From NCBI GenBank assembly GCA_028752905.1, contig JAQNBH010000007.1:11040419-11104418 (forward strand): a stretch of DNA of 64,000 nt, written 5' to 3'. The notes beneath the pieces were generated by a model that had not been told where the DNA came from, made no database searches, and worked only from the letters and a program-made list of their open reading frames with translations. Position 1 is the stretch's first letter. Each line of letters opens with the position of its first letter. A program made the position numbers and the translations under genes. Below are positions 37,106 through 46,177 of this stretch, one piece after another. The DNA comes from Cladorhizidae sp. MBARI D1340-BT2 (Eukaryota; Porifera; Demospongiae; Poecilosclerida; Cladorhizidae).

Positions 37106-38883
37106 ACCATTCAGAATTTCAGTACCTGTTTCAAAGCAGTTAAGATGTCCGGGCAGATAACCTGGAAGGATAACCTTGGGAGAATATGCTTTATCAGGTT
37201 CTGAACAATGACTTGGACTATCTGAGAGTGAAAACAGCGATGAAGAAGGTGGTGGCATCTCCTCTTACCTTAGCCAGATCAGTGTTGACTCTGAAACACG
37301 TGGAATGATGCCTGACCTACCTTTGATAAAGTCTAGCACTTTCACTCAAGCTGACAATTTGGATGAATATGAGGTTATTAGTATGAAGCACGCATTTATA
37401 GAAAGTTTAGTTGTGCCATTAGTGAGAAGAGCATGAACAGCAAGGCATTTTCAGTTTCCTTGCACAGTTAGCCAATGGAAAAAGTACTAGCTAGTCGAGC
37501 CAAAAAAATGTGATTTTTGCGTGAAGGGAGATTTGGCAGCTTCATCATCTTGAGTGATACATCCTATAACTGTTAGCCCTCCTATTGCTGTGGTTGTCCC
37601 AACCTAATCCAAGAGAGACAGTTATCTTGCTATTTTTACTGCACCAAAACAGAAGTAGAAAGTTCAAATCAGATTCACCTCATTGTGGTTGTGTGGTTCA
37701 TTTATATGGCAAGAAATATTAACCGCAATGGGTGTCAATACAAATACTATCACATATCCTATGGTTGCTAGGCAAACTATTTGATATATCAAGTAATATC
37801 AGGTTGTTTAGGGAAATAAATCCACTGGCGAGGGTTAATAGGTAAAAAAAAATCACAGTGGTCTACTGTTATGGAGCCTCCAGCAGGATAAGGAACATTT
37901 ACATTAATGCCGAGTGTGATAATTTAATTATATGTCACCTAGAACCATTATCCACAGCTGTGTCATTATGAACTAAATATTTAGCAAGACAAGTCTAGGT
38001 TAGCAGGTATATTATTACCTTATAAGATCTGGCTGGGTTTCAGGGCTGTGAGTTTATTTAAAGGAGCCAACCAATGAAGCCCAGTCAGAGAATGCTGACA
38101 TTGGTGAGCTGTTTGTAAGATGAATGATACTTGTACTATTTAACCTATATCTTGTTGGTCTCATCTGACCACTCAGCCAGGTCAATCCACAACATCTACG
38201 TAGGTATAAACATTTCTTTTTGCTAGTAACAAATTAATAGTTTTTGTATATATACTGATGGACATGCAGTTTTCTCATTAGAAGAAACCTTGAATCGTAT
38301 GGTTTCAGTAATGTGATAAGAATAGGCTGGTGTCTTTCACTAAGCATTATTCCGTGATTACAATGATTTTCACAAGAATATTAGAAATGAGTTCAAGACA
38401 TTGTGTTACTGAGCTAAAGGACATTGCCAAACATTTTTAACTCCTGTACGATAATAATACTTTATATATAAATATATACTTGCTTACTATAGATGCCCAA
38501 CTTGTCAAGGATATACATAACGGGTATAAGGTCATATAATGAGCTGAATAGTTGTGAAACAGGATGCATTAAGAATGAGGACATCAGGCACATCAGGCAT
38601 TGCATACTGGCTGACAGAATTGTCAGGGAGTATCATGCAGAGGCCGACATGAACTTCAGACATTCTGTTTTTCACCCTTATGCTGTTTGTGTTCAATATG
38701 TTATCCATCAGCTAATATGCAGTCAGTTTCCTGTTATTCCAGCCATGTATATAGCCAGCTAATAATTTAGTATCCCATTTCACATCCAGTTCACTTTCCC
38801 TATCTTCAAATCTGCAGCCAGATTTTCTCGATCTTTTACACTAAAGTGACCAGTTTGTTTGTTTACATAAGCATTTTATTTAA

Positions 38884-39512
38884 GGGGGGAATAATGTCAA
38901 AATGCTAATTTTCACTTTTTATAAGAACTATTTTAAATGGTGTATCTGCTCATATTGAAGTCATATTCCAAGTTTCAGAACATTTGAAAATTCTATGATG
39001 TAGTTACGACAGCTTTTGCACTCACTATTTTCATTAGAAACCTAGAAGAATCGCGTCGCATTAGATTAGAAGAATTTCCACATATTTCCACAAATTTCTC
39101 CCTAATCTCACCCAAACTCCATAATTTATATATCATCAGAATGCTTGTGCTCTTTAACCTAAAGTAATATATTTTCACTGTTATGAGAATGCGTTGGGTA
39201 TAGACCAGCATATCTGTATGAGGTTTGTACGTCCACTCTCCTGTGGTGCATTATCATACCGATTCAAATAGTTTAGGTGTAACTAGTACATGTACTCTTA
39301 CCATAAACCACCTAGCAGACACTTAGGATTATTAATGGATTTTCATTTCGAGGACTGGATTTCCTGGCTGACACTTTGGCATAAAATATATCTATAAAAG
39401 TTAAATACAGCTTATCTTCTACATTTTGGTAAAAAAATTATGTTGATAAGGGTAGTGGGTGGAAGTTATGATTGGTATTGTCGAGGTGTATTTTTTTGAC
39501 ATTATTCCCCCC
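38884..39512. mobile_element. TTAA-flanked MITE, piggyBac-like ends
   Basis: A 629-bp segment is bounded by TTAA on both sides (38880-38883 and 39513-39516). Its perfect terminal inverted repeats read GGGGGGAATAATGTCAAAA at the left and the complement at the right. TTAA target duplication is the hallmark of the piggyBac superfamily. There is no coding capacity. Its left subterminal sequence (GTGTATCTGC...CAAGTTTCAGA, ~38940-38980) resembles that just inside the element end at 41595, so both belong to one family. Confidence 0.82.
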
Positions 39513-39516
39513 TTAA

Positions 39517-40344
39517 GAAAGGCAATCAATTAAGAGTGAACATACGGTGTATAGATATATTCACAAATATATATAGCAAATGCAACTCTGCATGGCAATG
39601 CAAATATTGCATTCAACTCTCTACTTATCTTCACACCAAACGTTTACTGTGACTAACTCAGCCAGGTGTACTAATATGTATTAATGAAGCTAAATATAGT
39701 ACATTACCTAGCAACTAAGACAGTTGCATGGTGAATCAAGAATATTATAGCTGCTTGGAAATAAGTAACTAATACCATACTAACACCTGTGCAGGCTAGA
39801 CACGCAGACAGACAGAGCAAGCATGACCACACAACACACTTGCGTTATAAACTCTGCATTCTAGTGTGAAAAGTTTCTAGTGTGAAAAGTCTGTCAATAA
39901 CACATCTATTTTATAAATCAGTATTTTCTTACCAATTACTTCTTCATCGCATCTATGTCCTCCAAAACAGACACCAAAACAGACACCTAGGATCACGAGA
40001 AGTACTGGAAAACCTCTTTCCACTCCACCAAGAGCCAGTCCCATAGAAATACCCATAGCAGTCCTTCCTGTGCAAAATTGTACAGTAGATCAGACAATTG
40101 GTACTTTTGTTGCATAGATCTACTTTTGGTCTTAGGAACTAGAAGTAGCCCTAAACTCTTACTTACTATTTATTCAGCAGGACTTAGCAGTAGAGGAGGG
40201 AGGGGAGGAAATACACAAAACAAAAGCAAGCAAGAGAAAAAAATTACAACTGGAACCCACCGCAGCACTGCACCAGCTGGCAAAGATAATCTGAACCTGC
40301 GCATCAGAGAAGAGTCTAATATAGAGCGACGGCATTCGTTTGGA
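39517..40344. other. No supported gene
   Basis: AT-rich DNA with no recognisable coding or repeat content. Open frames at 40078-40527 on both strands arise from the adjacent poly-C tract and low-complexity sequence. Confidence 0.45.
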
Positions 40345-40878
40345 CAGGTGGGGTGGAAGAGAGATTACGTGCACTAGACCTCTGATGCATAACCCCCCCC
40401 CCCCCCCCCCCCCCACCCCCCATGCAATGCGGTAGAGACGGAGGTTTTGTTGAGAATCTGGAGAGGGAACGTCTAAAGAACAGGATAGCTTTTCCAGGTA
40501 CAACCAAACATATATAGTTAGGATCATGTCCGATATCAGAATCGTCCGCGAAATCTTAATTTGCCCCTCGTCAGCTCGTCACTGTGCTTAATTGAAAGAG
40601 TCCATCAAAATTTATTTGTCATGGTCTTTTGCATCAAGCTATGCAAACAATTAATCACTATAAAGGAAGTTTCTTCAGCAAGTCCAAGTTCACACTTCAG
40701 TGGATTTGGATTTTGCCCCTGTATTGGTTGGCAAGGGAGTATGCTATTAATGTAGCTTCAGACGGAGTGGCTGAAGTTTAGGTTAAAAAGGCAGTTGCTG
40801 GCAATGGAGACTTTACTTTTCATGTATTTTATATAGGGCATTCACTATTATAAAAATTAAGCACTATCTCGGGGTTGA
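40345..40878 (+). repeat. Left part of a split 3.1-kb repeat copy
   Basis: It aligns with ~61780-62363 of the 3.1-kb repeat: CACTAGACCTCTGATGCAT, then GTTTTGTTGAGAATCTGG, AGGATCATGTCCGAT, TTCAGCAAGTCCAAGTTCA and TATTCACTATTATAAAAA-like strips in order. It contains a poly-C run (40391-40420). The match stops at TTGA (40875-40878), exactly where other copies have TTAATTGCAACTGG. The missing right side resumes at 54016. Confidence 0.82.
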
Positions 40879-40920
40879 GGGGACTATTCTAAATTTACAT
40901 TTTTTTAATTTTTTTTACCC

Positions 40921-41169
40921 GTGGTTACCACTTTAGAGCTCCGTAGATTCTGCAAACTTCATGGTATGGACTTGATATATAGCTCAAAAGATAGGTCTCT
41001 CTGTGTGCTCTCTATTGATACTAAAAATGCTTCATTAGGTATAACCATTGGCAAGTTACTAGACCCTAAAGCGGAGGGACCTAAAAAATCTGAATCGCCG
41101 CAACCTCCACAGAACAAAGAAACCACTCCGAGTTGCAAAGTGCAAAAAATTGATGGCTACTCTCGTTAA
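40921..41169 (+). CDS. Conserved open frame in left foldback arm, unknown
   Basis: An 82-codon frame encodes M-V-T-T-L-E-L-R-R-F-C-K-L-H-G-M-D, then S-S-K-D-R-S-L-C-V-L-S and G-I-T-I-G-K-L-L-D-P-K-A-E-G-P. The opposing arm encodes the same peptide with few changes (41317-41547, minus). Parts recur at 27525 and, frame-shifted, at 35938, 56401, 57350 and 60460. I do not recognise a domain. It may be a captured host exon or an incidental open frame in an inverted repeat. Expression is unproven. Confidence 0.25.
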   Translation: MVTTLELRRFCKLHGMDLIYSSKDRSLCVLSIDTKNASLGITIGKLLDPKAEGPKKSESPQPPQNKETTPSCKVQKIDGYSR

Positions 41170-41316
41170 AAATTTATTACTTGTCAGACACGTGGGTGCA
41201 AAATTGAGGGCGTTGAAAAATCAACGCCCTCAATTTTGCACCACGTGTCTGACCAGGTATATAATACATTTTTAACGCCTATTCAAATGAGTTTATTGCG
41301 TGCTCTAGAGCTTCCT

Positions 41317-41547
41317 CTAGCCACTCGTACCATTTTTTTGGCACTTTGCAACTCGGAGTGGTTTCTGTGGAGGTTGCGGCGATTCAGATTTTTGAGGTCC
41401 CTCCGCTTTAGGGTCTAGTAACTTGCCTATAGTTATACCTAATGAAGCATTTTTAGTATCAAAAGAGAGCACACAGAGAGACCTATCTTTTGAGCTGTCC
41501 ATACCATGAAGTTTGCAGAATCTACGGAGCTCTAAAGTTGTAACCAC
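41317..41547 (-). CDS. Conserved open frame in right foldback arm, unknown
   Basis: Mirror of the left-arm frame, 76 codons, with the same M-V-T-T-L-E-L-R-R-F-C start and a short deletion after G-M-D. The two frames converge on the palindrome centre and diverge only near their C-termini. No function is recognised. Confidence 0.25.
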   Translation of the reverse strand: MVTTLELRRFCKLHGMDSSKDRSLCVLSFDTKNASLGITIGKLLDPKAEGPQKSESPQPPQKPLRVAKCQKNGTSG

Positions 41548-41594
41548 GGTTAAAAAAAATTAAAAAAATTAAATTTAGCATCGTCCCCCCTTAA

Positions 41595-41999
41595 GGGGGG
41601 AAGAGTGCTGAAAATGTATATTTTTCAGAATTTTTTTTTATAATGTGTCTGCAATATGACCTTCAAGTTTCAGAGTAAGTGAATTCTTCTATAAGAAGAT
41701 ATATAGTCATTTTATACAGTCCATAATTGATCATTTATTTCATTTCACTCCACCGGTTGAATGAGGTACTTTCCCCTGTCTAACCCAGCTACTGTATTCA
41801 CTCGAATATAAGTCCTACGCTAAATAGAAGTCGCTCTGAAAACAGCACTCCAAATATGGCACACCCAAGTTAATGATTTAATGTTGCTATTGCTGAGCCT
41901 GTTAAGGCCATCACATATATAATACAGCACAGTGTGAAACTATTTAGTAACTAACCTAATAACAATCTATATTTTAAAAATAAGTCAACAGTACTTAAT
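41595..41999. other. Left subterminal region of the 12.4-kb element
   Basis: AT-rich non-coding DNA between the element end and the LINE 3' end. The first ~100 bp resemble the left side of the MITE at 38884. No gene is seen. Confidence 0.55.
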
Positions 42000-42019
42000 T
42001 AATAAAATTATCCACAATA

Positions 42020-45000
42020 TTAAGTTACGAGTGTCCCGCTGCTCAGGAAGGGGGGGACAGGAGTGGACCAAAGATCATTCCTCAGCTGACCATACAACAA
42101 TTCCTTTCTCCTCTGCCACCACTTCCCTACCCAATACATAACACACTCACCCACCTCCTCCATCACTGCATCACTTACTCCCTCCACATCTTTCCCCAAA
42201 AGCAATGCCACCTTTCCATCCTTACTCACTCTTCTTAATTCATCCAGCCACTGTCTTGCCCCTGCAATTCTGCCTACCTCATCTATCAGAACCAGCCGAT
42301 CCCTCTCAAATTCCCCGCATGTCACCAAGAAATGTTCCACATCCTCCCCTGCTCCACTATCACACATTATACACCTCTCATCCCTAACTATCCCACATCT
42401 CTTCTTATCCTCTAACAACCCAGCTGATGCAGTCCTCAGTCTAAATTGCAGCCGCACACCTTCCTGACCATGCATGGACCTCACATACCTCTCCACCCCT
42501 GCACCATTCTTTGCCGATTTATAATAATTCAGCGTACTTTTCCCGTCTACTTCCTCCTCCCAGTCCTTCTCATTTCTCACCTTCACTTTCCCCTTCCACT
42601 TGCGCACTGACCCAACCTCGTTGTTTATCTTGTACTTTCTCCTCAAGATCTCATATTCTTCCCACCATCCAATTCCTCCATCCTCTCGTAGTTTATTTAC
42701 AACAACTTTAACCAATCTGCTCTGTTCCAACACCTCTAATCTCTTGCCAAACAAAACCTTCATCTCTTCCCTCCTCTCCTCTAGCTTCCTCCACCCCATA
42801 TCTCCCCGTATTGCCACTCCTGCTACTGTATCACTTGTCCCCAACAGTCTCCTACCCACTCTTATCTGTGCTGTCTCCAACTTCTTGCGAGCATTCCGTC
42901 CTCCTGTCCACCACACTTCGGCTGCATGCTCCATACTGGGTCTCGCTAGAAGCTCCCACACCATTCTTCCTCTGTCTACTTCCACCTGCCCATTCACTCT
43001 ACTCATCCATATTACCTTTCCAACCCACTCTTCTGCCTTCTTTGCCATCTTCTCTAACTGAACATTACCCCTTAGCTTCCTATCAAACCATATTCTTAAG
43101 TACTTGAATTCTTTGACCTCTTCCAATATCTCCTCACCAATCCTCCAATGCACTTCTGATTCCTTCTTCCCTACTACCATGACCTTGCTCTTCTTGCTAT
43201 TAAATTTCATCTTCCACCTTAACACATACGCCTGAACCACATCCAACATAGCTTGCAGTTCCACCCCTGAGTCAGCCAGAAGAACAACATCATCTGCATA
43301 CATGAGTGCCCCACACCAGCAGCCTTCCACTTTGACTCCTAGCTCAGCTCTCTCCAATTCCTCTGCCATTCCCATCAGATATATATTAAAAAGAAGTGGA
43401 GACAAAGGACATCCCTGCCTAAGTCCATTCTCCACAGTGAACCACCTTGACCTCCTTCCATTCAATACCACCGTCGTCTCCACCCCACTATACAATCCTA
43501 CACATGTCCTCACAAGCTTCTCTTCTACTCCATACTGCCTCAACTTCTGCCACAGTCCCTCCCTCCACACACTGTCATATGCCTTACTTATATCCAGGAA
43601 AGCCAGATATGAAGCTTTTTTCTCGCTCTTCCTCACTTCACAAACTCCTCTTAACACCAACCACTGGTCTGAACATCTCCTCTGTCTCCTAAATCCTCCT
43701 TGTGCTTCCGTCAAAATCTTATCTTCAGTGAACACCCCCAACCTCCTTGCCAACACTCTCGCAAACACCTTCACCACATTACAACACAATGAAATTCCCC
43801 TATAATTCCCTACTTCATCCTCGTCACCATCCTTGTGGAGAGGTACTAGTAAACTCCTCTTCCAGTCCACTGGGCAGCAGTCAATCCTCATCACCACATT
43901 CATCACCTGCACCATCACTTCCACCAACCTTCTACCTCCATACACCAGCATCTCATTCAACATTCCATCAGGGCCTGGTGCCTTTCCTCTCTTCAAACAC
44001 TTTAATACCTCTACTACTTCTTCCCAGCTTACTTCTTCACACATACCCAGCTCATGCCCACCCACTTCTCCCATCTCTACTTCTTGTACTGTGGCATCCT
44101 CTTTTTTCCTCCCCAGCTCTTCCCAGTGTTTTGCCATCACCTCCAACACCTCGACTTCCTCCTCTACCATCCTTCCCTCTTCATCTCTCACTCCTTTTAT
44201 CCTTCTCTCCTTCCTCTTCGCTCTTAAATCATTCCAAAACAGCTTACAACTAGTCCCACCCTGCTCTCTAATCTTCTTTATAGTTCTCTTCCTCAATTCC
44301 TTCTTCTCTATCCTAATAGTCTTTTTCACTTCCTTTCTTGCTTCTCTATAGTCATCCCATAGTTGTCTTAATGTAGCCTCTCTCTCCCCTCTCTTCCTGG
44401 CTTCCCTTAGCCTCTTACATTTCTCCTTCCTGACACCAATCAACCACTCCACATCCCCTGACCACCATCCCTCTGACCTGTCTGTAATCTTCTTCCTTCC
44501 AATTCCTTTCTCCGCTGCAGCCAAAACTTTCTCCTTCCACCTACCCCACACCTCTTCAACTATGTTTCCTCCAAACTCTTGCTCAAGCTCTCTCACCTCC
44601 TCTTCCCACCCCATGAACATTTCCTCCACTGCCTCCTGATACTCCATCCAGTCTAGCCTATTGTCAACTCTCCATTTATGTCGCTCTCTTCTCACTTGTA
44701 CCTCTCTCCTACCCCACGTAATTTCTCCCCAAATAATGTTATGGTCCGACCCCACATCCAGCTTGCCTGAGTCCTCAACTACCACCCTAGCTACATCCAT
44801 GTCCTCACTAAACAACAAATAGTCTATAACCGACTTTCTCTCCCCACATTCCCACGTCCACCTGCCCTCACAGCACTGCAACTCGTTCCCCACAACCAGA
44901 CCTCCAAACCTAACCAACTCCAACAACCGCCTTCCATTACTGTTTGGGTTGTCCTCCACTCCTAATCCAATCTTTGCATTGAAGTCCCCCATCATAACAA

Positions 45001-45148
45001 CATCGAACCCTTTCTCTTCATACTTCACCACATCCTCCTGCAATACCTCAAACAATACCTCCGTCTCACTCACTCTCACTCCTTCTGGGTTCACAACACT
45101 ACCCCTACCATGGTTTTTCTTCTCCCCGCTCCGCTTAACTCCACCCAC
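42020..45148 (-). CDS. LINE ORF2: endonuclease (C-terminal part) and reverse transcriptase
   Basis: A 1042-codon open frame. Residues 53-60 (M-G-D-F-N-A-K-I), ~106-112 (S-V-I-D-Y-L-L) and 134-140 (S-D-H-N-I-I-W) are APE endonuclease motifs. The RT starts near residue 388 (R-G-K-A-P-G-P-D-G), with F-L-D-I-S-K-A-Y-D-S-V (517-527), G-L-R-Q-G-C-P-L-S-P (575-584) and the catalytic Y-A-D-D at 617-620. A C-x2-C-x9-H-x4-C motif lies at 926-944, as in many LINE C-termini. The endonuclease N-terminal part lies in another frame (45091-45711). The assigned start M-G-G-V is not the native one: in-frame homology begins at V-N-P-E-G-V (~residue 19). The clade is not assigned. Confidence 0.9.
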   Translation of the reverse strand: MGGVKRSGEKKNHGRGSVVNPEGVRVSETEVLFEVLQEDVVKYEEKGFDVVMMGDFNAKIGLGVEDNPNSNGRRLLELVRFGGLVVGNELQCCEGRWTWECGERKSVIDYLLFSEDMDVARVVVEDSGKLDVGSDHNIIWGEITWGRREVQVRRERHKWRVDNRLDWMEYQEAVEEMFMGWEEEVRELEQEFGGNIVEEVWGRWKEKVLAAAEKGIGRKKITDRSEGWWSGDVEWLIGVRKEKCKRLREARKRGEREATLRQLWDDYREARKEVKKTIRIEKKELRKRTIKKIREQGGTSCKLFWNDLRAKRKERRIKGVRDEEGRMVEEEVEVLEVMAKHWEELGRKKEDATVQEVEMGEVGGHELGMCEEVSWEEVVEVLKCLKRGKAPGPDGMLNEMLVYGGRRLVEVMVQVMNVVMRIDCCPVDWKRSLLVPLHKDGDEDEVGNYRGISLCCNVVKVFARVLARRLGVFTEDKILTEAQGGFRRQRRCSDQWLVLRGVCEVRKSEKKASYLAFLDISKAYDSVWREGLWQKLRQYGVEEKLVRTCVGLYSGVETTVVLNGRRSRWFTVENGLRQGCPLSPLLFNIYLMGMAEELERAELGVKVEGCWCGALMYADDVVLLADSGVELQAMLDVVQAYVLRWKMKFNSKKSKVMVVGKKESEVHWRIGEEILEEVKEFKYLRIWFDRKLRGNVQLEKMAKKAEEWVGKVIWMSRVNGQVEVDRGRMVWELLARPSMEHAAEVWWTGGRNARKKLETAQIRVGRRLLGTSDTVAGVAIRGDMGWRKLEERREEMKVLFGKRLEVLEQSRLVKVVVNKLREDGGIGWWEEYEILRRKYKINNEVGSVRKWKGKVKVRNEKDWEEEVDGKSTLNYYKSAKNGAGVERYVRSMHGQEGVRLQFRLRTASAGLLEDKKRCGIVRDERCIMCDSGAGEDVEHFLVTCGEFERDRLVLIDEVGRIAGARQWLDELRRVSKDGKVALLLGKDVEGVSDAVMEEVGECVMYWVGKWWQRRKELLYGQLRNDLWSTPVPPFLSSGTLVT

Positions 45149-45711
45149 AGCAAACCTTCTCTTGACTTCCTCACCCTAGATTCCAAACTCTCATGCACCT
45201 GAACTCCCACACCTCCACTCGCCCGCCTGCCACCCTCTCTATTCCTGCCATACCACTCATATCCTGCCACACTCACCTCATCCTCCTTCTGCAAAAATGT
45301 CTCCGCTAATCCCAGCACATCAAACTTCTTCGTTCCCAAAACTACCTTCAAATCCACCTCCCTTGACCACCATCCTCTACAATTAACAAATGCCACTCTC
45401 AACCGCCCAGTTTCCCTATCTTTGGTCCCTCTCCCAACCCCCACCCTCCTCAACATACTCTTTGCTCTCACAGCTTGGGTTTGTTCATGCTCATTGACAT
45501 CTTTGCTTTGGCCAGCAGGTGCTCCTTCCCTGTATGAATCCCCTCCCGGTGCTCCCCCACCTGACAGTTCTTGGCTCTCTCGATTCCTCTCTGTGTTGTT
45601 GTCCACCAGCGATTCTCCCCCCGACAACCCACATGTACCAGATCGCAGTAGATACATTCCCCTTGATTTTTCCTCCTGGCCTCCATCCACTCTCCCCCCT
45701 CGCTCCACCAC
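45091..45711 (-). CDS. LINE endonuclease N-terminal part, out of frame with ORF2
   Basis: A 206-codon frame. Its second half has the APE-endonuclease opening L-R-V-A-F-V-N-C-R-G-W-W and L-G-L-A-E-T-F-L, which carry the conserved N and the catalytic E, and ends W-V-E-L-S-G...V-G-V-V. It runs out where ORF2 resumes at V-N-P-E-G-V, so a single one-base loss near 45090-45095 explains the break. The first half (charged, G/E/R-rich) may be the linker between ORF1 and the endonuclease. Confidence 0.8.
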   Translation of the reverse strand: MVERGGRVDGGQEEKSRGMYLLRSGTCGLSGGESLVDNNTERNRESQELSGGGAPGGDSYREGAPAGQSKDVNEHEQTQAVRAKSMLRRVGVGRGTKDRETGRLRVAFVNCRGWWSREVDLKVVLGTKKFDVLGLAETFLQKEDEVSVAGYEWYGRNREGGRRASGGVGVQVHESLESRVRKSREGLLWVELSGAGRRKTMVGVVL

Positions 45712-46085
45712 CCTTTTGCAATCAGACTTCTTTCCCTGCGTGCCTTCTCCTGTCGTTTCACTTGCTGGCGATTCTTCATATGCCGATGCTGATACATCCC
45801 TTGCGCCATATACACTCCATTTCCCCCCAGAATCTCTTTCCTCCTCTTGTATCTTCCTGTCTTTCTCATGATAAATGGCCTCCCCACCAGTTTGTTCAAG
45901 ACCTCGTGAAAATTTTCTTCGTCCCTCTTCTTAATATCCTGATCTATATTCCTCCATCCTTCTCCGTCCTTCACCAGCTTTACTTGTCCTGTTTCCTTTA
46001 CCACCTTCTCAGCTTTATCTTTCTTACCCACTTCCTCTACCACCCCCTTGGCCTGCTTCCTGTTCCCTCCTTCTTCCGCCATCAC
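45468..46085 (-). CDS. LINE ORF1-like frame
   Basis: A 205-codon frame, K/E/R-rich, upstream of and overlapping the endonuclease frame in a different phase. It starts M-M-A-E-E-G-G-N-R-K-Q and contains one C-x2-C pair. No RRM, CCHC or esterase motif is clear. Position and overlap suit ORF1, but a decayed N-terminal extension of ORF2 is equally possible. Confidence 0.45.
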   Translation of the reverse strand: MMAEEGGNRKQAKGVVEEVGKKDKAEKVVKETGQVKLVKDGEGWRNIDQDIKKRDEENFHEVLNKLVGRPFIMRKTGRYKRRKEILGGNGVYMAQGMYQHRHMKNRQQVKRQEKARRERSLIAKGWWSEGGEWMEARRKNQGECIYCDLVHVGCRGENRWWTTTQRGIERAKNCQVGEHREGIHTGKEHLLAKAKMSMSMNKPKL

Positions 46086-46177
46086 CTGCTCTAACTTCCT
46101 CCCTAAGACTTCAATTCTTCAAGACTTCAAGTTAATTACACCACCGCTCTACACGTGCAGTAGTTTATTTTCATTAG

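Larger units (their letters stand above)
34881..38883. other. Gene-poor segment with short degenerate repeats
   Basis: No coding region is supported. A phrase AACATGATTTGTTGTT occurs near 34992 and again near 35800. A diverged copy of the 3.1-kb repeat module lies at 35938-36225. Three imperfect ~65-bp repeats with ATGCCTA...AACTAGG lie at 36940-37105. The frames at 37064-37258 (minus) and 38493-38762 (plus) lack recognisable motifs. Confidence 0.45.
40879..41590. mobile_element. 0.7-kb foldback element with ~330-bp inverted arms
   Basis: Almost the whole element is one inverted repeat. The left arm runs 40879-41216, the centre is AAAA (41217-41220), and the right arm runs 41221-41590, with small indels between arms. 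The ends are G-rich/C-rich, flanked by TTGA on the left and TTAA on the right, so it looks like a TTAA-inserting element. Both arms read outward-in as the same open frame beginning M-V-T-T-L-E-L-R-R-F-C-K-L-H. A partial relative lies at 27525-27815. Confidence 0.85.
42000..46110 (-). mobile_element. Non-LTR retrotransposon (APE-type LINE)
   Basis: A nearly full-length LINE on the minus strand with an ORF1-like frame, an APE endonuclease, a reverse transcriptase and a C-terminal zinc-finger-like motif. It is GC-rich compared with its surroundings and strongly purine-biased on the coding strand. One frameshift splits the endonuclease. The exact 5' end (~46110) and 3' end (~42000) are not defined; no poly-A or clear target-site duplication was seen. 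It lies downstream of the hAT remnant at 46178-48634 in the same orientation. Confidence 0.9.

Noticed and set aside
40078..40527. Frames of 63-117 codons with poly-Gly or Pro runs
   Set aside because: They depend on the poly-C tract at 40391-40420 and have no motif.
42205..45871. Many long Ser/Pro-rich plus-strand frames
   Set aside because: They are the complement of the purine-rich LINE coding strand; the real genes are on the minus strand.
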